A stretch of DNA of 30,275 nt from contig JBBBWG010004058.1 in NCBI GenBank assembly GCA_037176905.1, positions 1-30,275 on the forward strand. Reading direction: 5' to 3'. This stretch comes from Azolla pinnata (lineage: Eukaryota > Streptophyta > Polypodiopsida > Salviniales > Salviniaceae). The position numbers and the translations under genes are program-made. Shown in pieces: positions 9,710 through 19,101 of the stretch; position 1 is the first letter of the stretch, and each line of letters starts with the position of its first letter. Under the pieces are notes generated by a model, which was not told the DNA's origin, made no database searches, and was given only the letters and a program-made list of their open reading frames with translations.

Positions 9710-10693
9710 ATGGCCGCCGCCGCCGCCGCCGCATCGTCTCCTTCCCCGCGCAGTCCCAAGGATTCGGAGCTTTCCGTGGATTCTTCGTCCTCCCCTACTT
9801 CTTCGTCGCGGTCCGCCTCCGAGACGTCGTCGTCTAATGGCGCAGGCCAAGGCTTGAGGCACAGATCGAGGGCCGGGGAGCAGAAACGGCGCGCAGAAAC
9901 GGCGCCCCGAGGCGGGAGAGGCCCAGAAACGCTCAGAAATGGCGAAATGCTCAGGAACGGGGGAGGCCCGGAAACGCCGAGAAGCAGGAATGTTCTGGAA
10001 GCTTCTAGACATGGGAGAGGTCTAGAAACGCCCAGAATAGGGTCCGCTGCGATGGTTGGGAGCGAGCAGAAGGCCAACAGCTATGGCCGTGGCCCCGGCC
10101 ATGGCCACGCTCATGATGAAATGCCTGCGGTGCGAAGCTTCCATGGAAGCATGTGCTGTAAATGCGCCGCAGGTTTCACTGCAGACTGCGCTGCCGTGTG
10201 TTGCTGCCCCCTTGCCTTGCTGCACCTCGCTGCTATGGCCCTCATCCGGCTCCCCTCCGCCATGGCCTGGAAAATGATCGTGAATCTGAAGAACAAATCT
10301 TGTCTGAAGAAGAAGAAGCAGAAGAAGGAGAAGGGGAAGGATAAGAAGAAGAAACAGAAGAAGCTGAAGAAGAAAGAAAGAAGAGCAGGGGAAGAAGCAG
10401 GCAGGGAAGAAGGTGAAGGTGAAGGTGAAGCTTCTGGCTCCGATTTCGATTCCGAATCGTCTGATGATGATGATGATGATGGTGATGATGACACTGCAAG
10501 GTCTCCATGGGCCCGAGGTTCCCCTGCTGTTGAGGACCTTATCAGCAGGCCCATCTGCCCTGCTCTTCAACTTCATCAGGATTTCCACCATCACCATGGC
10601 CTCCAGCTCGTGAGCTTTGACAGCGAGAATTTGTTCCGGCATTTCCAGACCGAACAGGTGGATTTCGGTGGCTTTGTGCATAAGATCGGATGA
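9710..10693 (+). CDS. Plant protein of unknown function with Cys-rich hydrophobic segment
   Basis: 327 residues, one exon. The start is the first ATG in frame (GTCCATGG context); the frame is open further upstream but has no earlier ATG. Order: Ala/Ser-rich N-terminus with a poly-Ala run; an Arg-rich middle with repeated GPET.R and RNG motifs (about 55-110); a cysteine block at 148-166 (M-C-C-K-C, then ADC and CCC) running into a hydrophobic LALLHLAAMALIRLP segment to about 188; a Lys-rich stretch (about 195-225); an acidic run at D252-D261; and a C-terminus with FHHHHGLQL. The cysteine-plus-hydrophobic block resembles a segment of uncharacterised plant proteins I recall, suggesting membrane association or lipidation. 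No enzymatic motif is seen. The basic-then-acidic tail and GC-rich N-terminus contain simple-repeat DNA. Reality as a gene is likely; function unknown. Confidence 0.75.
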   Translation: MAAAAAAASSPSPRSPKDSELSVDSSSSPTSSSRSASETSSSNGAGQGLRHRSRAGEQKRRAETAPRGGRGPETLRNGEMLRNGGGPETPRSRNVLEASRHGRGLETPRIGSAAMVGSEQKANSYGRGPGHGHAHDEMPAVRSFHGSMCCKCAAGFTADCAAVCCCPLALLHLAAMALIRLPSAMAWKMIVNLKNKSCLKKKKQKKEKGKDKKKKQKKLKKKERRAGEEAGREEGEGEGEASGSDFDSESSDDDDDDGDDDTARSPWARGSPAVEDLISRPICPALQLHQDFHHHHGLQLVSFDSENLFRHFQTEQVDFGGFVHKIG

Positions 10694-12535
10694 ATCTTCC
10701 GTTCGAAATAATGGCGATTCTATCCAGTGAGGGAGGTTAGCAAGCAAAACTGTATCTTTTAACACGTTATCGTCTCACGGCTTCTAATAATCGATGTGAG
10801 GTTAGTGAAAGATGTGTTTGTGATGATGATTTTCTGTTGTAGAATCGAGCTGGAGGTGCATGTCATCATTTATGTAGTCAGCATTGAAGCAAAGGCAGCA
10901 ATGTGAAAAGCTTGCAACATCGGGATGGGTAATCCATGTGTAGCTAGGAAACCCAGGATGAAGGCAAAGGTTTGACAAATCGTTAGTGGCGAAGGTATGA
11001 TGATGGTTATGGCATGAGTAGCATCAAAGTGAATTTGGTATCAGCGACAATGGTGAAGGTGTGTGAGTAGCATCAAGGCAAATGTGATATAAGCATTATT
11101 GGTGAAGGTGTTAGTTGCGTTGAACCAAATGTGGATCAGCATCAGAGCGAATGGAGTAATGGTGAATGTGGGTTAGCCATCAAAGTGAATGTGGGAATGG
11201 TGGTGTGTGCAGCATTTGTGGCCCATCAAAGCTAGTGCATCAATGGTGAATTTGATTTGCATCAACGGAAAAAAAAAATGTGATTAGAATTAATGATGAA
11301 GTTGTGATTAGCATCAAACTGGTTGGGTTAACGTCAAGGCAGACTTTGTTTCATCAATGGCGAATGAGCAATTAGAATAACGCCGTTGCATCCAAGCAAA
11401 TGCTCCAAATGGTTAAAGTGTGAAGCTGTGATTTGGAGTAACATCAAAGCTTCATGCGACTTTGGTTCCAAAATATGCATTGAAGAACAATAGAAAAATG
11501 TCTGCTCAGCATCAATTAAAGTGCGACTGGCATTGATGCAAAGTTATGATTGACTTGGCAAGGAGGCGCTACTTAGCATCGACCTGTGTGAAGGTGGGGT
11601 GGTAAACGCCATTGATCCAAGAATAAAATGGATGAGAAATTCATTATTCATTACCGATAATTGATCCAACAACTGGCATGGTTTGGCATTTCTTTTGGAT
11701 TCAAAAGATGCATTATAATGGCACTACTGATGAAATTGATATGGGAAGTTGTTTTAGTTGATAATTACACATTAGAATGATTGGTGGTTTATAATTGTCT
11801 GTTCGGTAACCTCGTATATGTTTTGATTATCTGTGGATGATGTTTACCATGTTTCTTTAGACTGCGTATCCATTAATTTGCTCATTTGTCTTAGAATCGA
11901 TCGAGTTTTTAGAAATGTGCTCTTATTTTCGTGCGAACTTTGTTAAGTTACAATAACCTGCTGTTCTCTTGACATCAAACTACGAGATTTTGCTTCATTT
12001 GACTCGTATCAATGACTGTTCTTGTATAATACAAAACCACCATAACGAGCAAATTGGCCTCATATAGATTTCAGATTCCAATGGCTGTTACCCTTTTTCA
12101 CAAATTGACTTTATTTTGAATAGAATTGTGGTCAAGCTTGTCACAATTCGGTCATAGTCAAATGTTAACATGCAAAATCCTGTCCAAAGCATAACAGAAA
12201 TTTGCAGAACTGATACCTAGGTTAAGTTTATGGTTCATGACAACAAAAGCCTTGAAAGCAACGGATCCATAAAGCATATATGCATTGGAAGACTATTCAT
12301 CTTCATTAGGAGTCAGATAAAAGATACCCTTGATGCAAACAAGGTCAAGATTCAAAGGTTGATATCCCAATCAGTTAATACTGGTACAAGATGCTGGCAA
12401 AGCACAACAATCTACGACAATCAAACTTCTAAAACTGCAGACATCCTTCTACGCAGAAGAAGAAAGAAAGCACCATAAATATACATACATACATACATAC
12501 ATACCTATATATATTATCTGTTAGTTAGGATGGTT
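10694..12535. other. Spacer with a degenerate minisatellite
   Basis: No gene recognised. 10970-11560 is filled with worn copies of AGCATCAAAGTGAATGTG and AATGGTGAAGGTGTGA blocks (GGTGAAGGTGT-like anchors near 11050, 11099, 11158, 11196, 11232, 11292 and 11355). 11560-12480 is AT-rich and holds nothing I can identify. A pure (ATAC)n run at 12481-12504 lies just past the stop codon of the NAC-like gene. Confidence 0.6.
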
Positions 12536-15500
12536 TTAGAGCCAGGCATTATGAGAGAAGATATCCGGGCTCCATTGAGACGATATGGCTTCTTGAGCGC
12601 AGTGGTCGATCATATGCCATGGTGGAAGGCTGTGTTCTGCTTCATCGGAGAAGCCCATGTGAGGACTTGACGCCATGACGTCGCTTGCCAGAATCAGATT
12701 CAGAACTTGCTCCATATCAACGGCCAAGTATTTATGGATCTTCTTCTTGTCATTTGCGTCAGAGCAGTCATACATATCGCTGCGGCTCTGGCTCTGGCTC
12801 TGGCTCTGGCCATCTGGGTGCAGCATTGGAGAGGAATTGCTGCTACCGAGGCCATCCTCCATATCACAAGGTCTCTGAACAACACCATGCACATGGCCTC
12901 CCACATCTCTGGTGCCATTCTCTTCCGTTTCACCAGTGCAGTTTCTTGCTCTCTTAGTTTTCTTCTGCCCTTTGGATTCCTTCCTCTTGCGACTGAGATA
13001 GATCGCGCAGTACTCCTGCGAGCCGCTTGTAGTGTATTCGATCATGGAGAAGGACATGTCCTCAGGCTCATCATTTGACTTGGTCACCGAAGTCATCTTC
13101 TGGTAGGTCAGATACCTCTTAGTGATTCCGTCTTCAACAGTCGGCTTCCCTGTAGGCTTCCAATGGTAACCTTCCTTTGTGATGAGATGCCGTATCTGCC
13201 TTGCACCACCCATTTTGCTCTTATATGTCCGCTTTGTGATGAATGTACATGTTTGGCGCTCTGCAAACCAAAAAAACTCAGTGAAAACGCAAACTATATC
13301 AATAACTGTGTGGAAAACACTTCAATACAACTGGAGACGGATCAGTGTCTCCACGAGTACATGCATAGCATCAACCATCTGCATATCATCCAAACGCCAA
13401 ATAAGAACATGGAAAGATATGTTCCGAAATTTGGAGAAATCTAACACACCGAATTTTGTTTGAAGCAATGAGTGCTTATCTTTTTCCACTTGAATGCTGT
13501 GGTAGAATGTACAAGTGCTCGCTATTGCTACTGATAGCTATGCATATTCCATGTCAGCTACAATATGCAACCCATAATTGATTTTAAAGTAAAGGACACT
13601 ATCAATGCTATACCCTACAATTTCTGCCAAATAAACTTATACTTAAGGGCGGGATGCATAGTAGTCCTTGCACCTCAACAGTATCTAAAACATTCTTTTA
13701 GAGAGTCAGCACCCTTCAAACAAACAGGCAGCACAATCTTTCTTTGCTTTCCATGCCAGCGTGATGATTGAGCAATGAGAAGATACCGCTTTTGCAAGGA
13801 GTTACGGTTGTCTAAACTAGGCTCCCACCCCTGACTCTGTCTAGTAGTAAACACAAAGGCCTGCTCTGGTATTCCATATGTAATCTTCTTAGTGAAATGA
13901 GTCATTTCCCTCCCATGGATGCTGGTAATTGTGCAAACCACATAAATTTCTAGTGTCCCGATTCCCCACTCGGCGTTTGAATTTGGTTTGATGTTATATC
14001 ATCTTTTGCCAATGACATCATAATTAAGTATGCCCCTACCAACTGAACTTGCTATTCCATTAACTCATATTTAGAACTTCAAATTAGCATGCTCAATTAG
14101 CAACTTGCTTCTTTGTTGCACACACTAACCATCTCAAAGCTCGATGCTACAGGAGTGGATCAACGTAGATGAGTTCATTGTAGAAGGGTTTCTGAAACCT
14201 TGAATACCCATGTAATAACTACGCTCTTCATCATGGCCATGTTTCAAAACGGATAGAGCTAGCAATATATTTCATAACAGCTACTACCATAAACAGATTA
14301 TGAAATTATATGTCTTGCGTAATTTGTAGGTTTTTTCTTTACCTGACATTGCATGGTGTCTTGTTTCATACGTTCAACTTTAGCCTTACATAGGATGAAT
14401 GTTAACATCAAACATTTTTTTCAGAACCTTAAATGAATTATTTATTCGTACCTGCAACTAGGACTTCCCATGGATGCTTCGAGAAAAAATCATTATCTAT
14501 TTGAACGTTTTTCGGCAACTCTGACTTGCTTTGAGTCAAGTTCTTCAGCGATTTGATGACGTAGTCAATGGAGGAGTCGCAACAGTGTGTAATGTTGCTT
14601 TGGGCATGGCCATTGGCTTCACTCTACATTCAATCATAGGCGTCACACATAAGATAGGACCAGATTATCAGATGAAGTTTCAATCCACGGAAAAATATCA
14701 ACAAAAACAGAAAACTGGATATATTTACATGCAAATTGGGTAAAGGGAGCCCAATATACATCTAAAGTGTGAATCCTGCCTGATTCAATGAATAAACTAC
14801 TATAGTGTCATAAAGGCCCCGAAAAGAAAAGAAAAGCGCTTATCATGAAGTCTCTTTGTGCTAACAATTAGCATAGATATATGGTATAATAGTACCAGAA
14901 AACACTTCGTGTAACCAATCAATCAACAGAATCATAATGCTGCAAATACTTTTGTCATGAACAAATAATCAAATCCTAGCCAAGAGCTTACTGTGAGAAC
15001 AAATCATAGAACAAAAATAGGATTTCTAAGCACTTGCCTTTAAGATAGAAATATCACAATGAACGAGTAAATTCGTCAAAAGATTGCATCAAGCAGTTGT
15101 TATGAAACATAAATAACTAACATAAAAATTTGTGCCAGGAATAAAAGAGTTATTGTGGACAAATAGACTGATAAGAACATAGGATTCTAGTGTGAAGACG
15201 TGGCAAAATGCTTTCATGAACAATAATAACAGTGAATTAAAATGAATAAAACATGGTTTTCAGACACTATGCCAGAATGCTTTGTGATCCGCTCTCAACA
15301 TTGAAGTGTAGAGTAAAACGTGGTTTTCCAGCTAAATGTTTGGGGTCAATAGTTATAGTTATACGGCATACAATGTCAATGCCAGAATGCTCGCTAGTAA
15401 TAACATCAAACTATAGTGTCAAAGCATTATTATTGAATCGATTAAACTTTCAAGAACAATATGTCTAGAATGAACGAACAGAATATAACTGAAATCAGCA

Positions 15501-16311
15501 ACAAAGATATGCCAGAATGCTTTCATGACTGATAACAACATCAAATTAGTGTGCAGAAGCGTGGTTTTAAACAAAAAATCGCAATAACCACATCAAAGAG
15601 TTCTCGAAGATTGATGGAACTCCTAAAAACAATTTACCCATAATGAACAAACATAATAATACACAAAATCAATGTCAAACTATGCCAGAATGCTTTCATG
15701 CCAACATCAAATCATAGTGTGAAAACATTGCTTTTCAAACACAGTAACCATAGCAAGGACGGGCCGAAGTCTTGAGGACAATATATCCATACCGAATGAA
15801 CAAAAAACCACCAAAATTAACTATGCAAAAATGTCAGCAAAAGGGGCATAAGGAATACCTGAGCTGGGCTTAAAGGATGGTTCACCAAAATTGGCAATTT
15901 CGTATCGTTATAATACTTTTGGGTGTGTTTCCACCCGCAGAAAGCATGAACTTTACCGCCAGCCTCAACATACACATGTCTATTGCATTGCGGGAGGCCA
16001 CAGACCTGCCGGCTGTCCAGTTGCATGTGGAATTGCCTAAACCAAAGAAGGTAGTGTGTCTTCGAGCACCACGAATGACCAGGATAAGCTTCTCTGCCGC
16101 AGCCGTCGAGCCCACAAGTGGTCGGATTCAGGAGCGTGAAGAAGGGCTTCAGGCCATGCTCGTGCTCAGGATGATGGGCACAAAAGCGCTGGCACATGAT
16201 CTGAAGATGATGGAGCCTGCCGCAGGCTATGGCGTTCATGAGCTTGGATTTGGACCCATCGTCGAAAACAGGCTTTGGGCAGCCAGGAAACTGGCAAAGG
16301 CCTTCTCCCAT
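12536..16311 (-). CDS. Divergent NAC-domain protein with three N-terminal zinc-binding-like modules
   Basis: Probable DNA-binding nuclear factor. Three exons join in phase: exon 1 15859-16311 (151 codons, donor CAG|GTATTC), exon 2 14452-14623 (acceptor ATGTAG, donor CAG|GTACGA), exon 3 12536-13260 (acceptor TTTGCAG); 449 residues. Residues 6-129 hold three modules starting CQFPGC, CGLDGC and CGLPQC, the last two closing with WCSKTH and FCGWKH (C-x4-C...C-x3-H). A divergent NAC domain spans about 165-302: SIDYVIKSLKNL, LPKNVQIDNDFFSKHPWEVL, TFITKRTYKS, GYHWKPTGKP, ITKRYLTYQK, MIEYTT and EYCAIYLSRKRK. The usual GFRFHPTDEE start is missing. A basic stretch (299-314) may be a nuclear signal. The tail carries a Ser-Gln run coded by (GCTCTG)n at 12785-12811. 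The ATG at 16311 is the first in frame, in good context. Exon joining is my inference; the NAC call rests on several aligned motifs. Confidence 0.78.
13661..13950 (-). other. Possible cassette or pseudo-exon within intron 2 of the NAC-like gene
   Basis: An open stretch on the gene's own strand inside the phase-1 intron 2. Between acceptor-like ACACTAG (about 13955) and donor-like AAGG|GTGCTG (about 13698) it reads EIYVVCTITSIHGREM, PEQAFVFTTRQSQGW and RWHGKQRKIVLPVCLK, and both ends fit phase 1. Including it would insert roughly 85 residues between NAC subdomains B and C, where the family has none. It could be an alternative exon, a relic, or chance. I recognise no homologue. Confidence 0.3.
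15200..15720. repeat. Worn tandem repeat in intron 1 of the NAC-like gene
   Basis: ATGCCAGAATGCTTTCATG and close variants occur near 15201, 15269, 15379, 15509 and 15682. They are followed by AACATCAAA, TAGTGTGAAAAC and GTGGTTTTCAAAC blocks in the same order. Spacing varies from 68 to 173 bp through deletions. No coding potential. Confidence 0.65.
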
Positions 16312-16750
16312 GGAGGATCTGGAGGTGGGTTGGGCTCCGATTCGAGAGCTAGGGCTTCTGCGCAGATGGGCACTCTCCTCTCTGCTCCTCGAGCTCTCTG
16401 TCTGTCTTTCGCTTTTCTTCACAAAATTTCAATCCCTGAAATTGGGTCAAGTAGTCAAAAGCAATGGCAGAATGCACCACATCCATCCATCCATCCACAC
16501 ATGCATGCATGCATGCGCCACATGTGCATGCATGCATGCATGCATATCTGATGCCATGCATTCATATGTTGCATATGGGGACTCATGTATGCATTGAGCC
16601 GACAAAAATTGCACCCAAGTATTGATTCTCCATTTGCTTGGCGTGCGTGCCCGATCGATCCGCCTTGATAAAGCGTAATCGATTGTCTGACCTTGGTTAC
16701 GATTTCGATATTAACCGCAGATACTCGGAGCATTAAACTTGACAACCGTA

Positions 16751-16944
16751 ATCACCATCATCATCATCATCACCACCATCATCATCATCATCATCATGAT
16801 CATTATCACCATCATCACCATCATCATCACCACCATCATCATCATCACCATCACCACCATAATCATCATCATCATCATCATCATCACCACCATCACCATC
16901 ATCACCATAATCATCATCATCATCACCATCACCATCATCACCAT

Positions 16945-16979
<35 letters not shown>

Positions 16980-17320
16980 CCATCACCACCATCACTACCA
17001 TCGTCATCATCACCATCATCATCATCACACCGTCATCATCATCACCATGATCACTATCACCACCATCACCATCATCATCATCACCATCATCACCATCACC
17101 ATCATCATCATCATCATCACCATCACCATCATCACCATCACCATCATCACCATCACCATCACCATCGTCATCACTATCACCACCATCATCACCATCACCT
17201 TCATCGCCACCATCATCATCATGAGCATCATCATCATCACCACCATCACCACCATCATCACCACCACCATCATCATCACCTCATCATTCGCAACAGCATC
17301 ATCAACATCACCATCACCAA
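16751..17320. repeat. Large ATC/ACC trinucleotide array (~540 bp plus degenerate tail)
   Basis: Almost uninterrupted CAT and CAC triplets from 16751 to about 17287, with rare GTC, ATT and TTC variants, and a looser tail to 17320. The triplet phase shifts once near 17030. On the plus strand it would read poly-His and then Ile/Thr, but no gene features support translation. It lies 440-1000 bp upstream of the NAC-like start codon. Confidence 0.95.
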
Positions 17321-18165
17321 ATATGGTCGATCCAGCGATTTCCTATTGATTTCATCGATCGATGCTAGTATCAACGAACCTGATTGTTTGAGGCCTTCCT
17401 CTTGCCATGGAAGAAGAACGAGATCCGATCAAAGACTTGTCTGTTTTTTCCCCTGATCAGCTCGATCCGTTCCTCGGATTTGGATGCTTGGCATGTGGGC
17501 ATAAACTTTCAAACCAGCTTTCATCTCTGCAATGTCAAGGAGGACAATTTAATATGAGCAAGGGCGCTTTGGAATCCTCGAACTCGATCGATTTGTGCCA
17601 TATTTGAGTTTTGGGCCTAGATTTATTATTAGCAAGCCGTGATTAGAGGTGGGCCTACTCTGGGCATTCTGCAACATATTTCTTTGTCCATGAATGAGCG
17701 GATAAATGTGAAGCATGATTCCTCCCCTCTCCAGCTTGCAAAAGCGGATCGTGATGTCATGCTCAATACTCATCTCGATCACAAGTGTGATAAGTTGATG
17801 TGGGATAGGTGAGGCGCTTTTACTAACTCCGATACATCAAACTGTGAAGTTGCATCGGCTTAGAGAGCAAAAAATCTCCTGTTCTCTAGAATCCGCTTTC
17901 GCAGTCTCTTCGCCCTAAATGGAATTCAATTTGCATCCGCTTTCGCACTCTCCACAAGAGTACATTACTCCTTTGTCCCAGATCCGAGTGACAAAGGGCA
18001 TAGCCAATTTTGGCGTCAAAAAACTCCATTACTGTAGCTCCAGTACCCTTGTCGATGATCCAGGTTCATGCAAAATTTGATCGCAGATAAGCAACATGAG
18101 TCGATAAGTCGATACCCAATGCCCTTTTTTCACACACTATTAAATCTGCGGAACAAAGTTTGCTT

Positions 18166-18266
18166 GAATTGCTTCGTATGTTGCTATGCTTCTGAATGGT
18201 TTTTTGTATATACCATTCAAGCAATTCGAAAGCATAGCATACATGATGTGATTCCTGTATCACATC
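18166..18266. repeat. Nested inverted repeats and a perfect 8-bp hairpin
   Basis: GCTATGCTT (18183-18191) and TGAATGGT (18193-18200) pair with ACCATTCA (18212-18219) and AAGCATAGC (18230-18238), leaving a 10-base bulge and an 11-base loop. GAATTGCTT (18166-18174) could instead pair with AAGCAATTC (18219-18227). Next to it GATGTGAT (18245-18252) pairs with ATCACATC (18259-18266). Function unknown. Confidence 0.6.
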
Positions 18267-18744
18267 ACAAGCTCCTCGAAGAAGCTCTCATGCATCCATT
18301 GTGCTGCAATTCTACCAAAACTATCACCACTGCTACTGATTTCAGCCAAAGAATGAAGAGAATAATTATACCATAGTCCGTAATACATCTACGAGCCTTG
18401 CTTACTTGAAAGCATCATCACAGAAAAGAACAGAATGACAGATACCTATTGTAGGTGTCTGATCTCCTTTCATTTGAAAAGTGCCTCTCGTACAATGGGC
18501 CACAGGATAAGACTTGACGGGGCATTTACAAGCTGTGAATATTACAAAGAATGTTGTTCCTATGTCCCTCGATCCGTATGATCGAACAATTATATACCAT
18601 AGCCTTTTGCTTCGAATGGCTTAATAAAGGAAAAGAGAAAGAAATGAGAGAGGCCAGCTGATCACTAAGTACATGAGCACTAATGGTACTCATCATATGA
18701 GATTTTACTTCAGGAATTTGGTGAACAGAATCTGAGGAGCGTTT

Positions 18745-19064
18745 CTAGATTTCAATCAGAATTACTTTCCCATTTGGAGATTTAGGTGGTACCCTATCCC
18801 AAAGAACACCGATACCTTGCCCGAAGCCATATCCTATGCCTATTCCACATCCAAACCCAATGCCAAACACTAGCTTCAAGTGGTTCCAAGGAGAGGCTCC
18901 TATTCCAGCTCCACCCATTAAACCAAAACCTATCCCAGCACCACAACCAATACCTGCAATAAACTACACCATGTCAGTGTCGCATGTCAAGCTTTTGTGA
19001 TGCCAAGGTGTCAATTGGAACAATACAAGGTGATATTTGGGATATAGAATATAAGTGTAGGTTC

Positions 19065-19101
<37 letters not shown>

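Larger units (their letters stand above)
16312..18744. other. Spacer upstream of the NAC-like gene
   Basis: Holds the NAC-like gene's leader (CT/GA-rich, 16312-16440), (CATC)n and (GCAT)n runs (16481-16553), a large ATC/ACC array (16751-17320) and hairpins at 18166-18266. Two coding-like readings occur: a 66-codon ATG frame at 17407-17607 with a LACGH motif, and about 59 open codons at 17634-17812 containing LSMNERINVKHDSSPLQLAK. Neither is recognisable. No clear gene. Confidence 0.55.

Noticed and set aside
9247..10077. 276-codon minus-strand frame opposite the Cys-rich gene
   Set aside because: It is built from the antisense of CCCTAA and CCATCG repeats and GC-rich coding DNA, with no domain features.
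16312..16422. N-terminal extension of the zinc-module/NAC protein to 16422
   Set aside because: That start is also GTG. The first in-frame ATG is at 16311, directly before the first cysteine module.
16693..17349. 218-codon poly-His/Ile/Thr reading frame
   Set aside because: Nearly all of it is the ATC/ACC array, and every frame there is open because the units contain no stops. No supporting gene signals.
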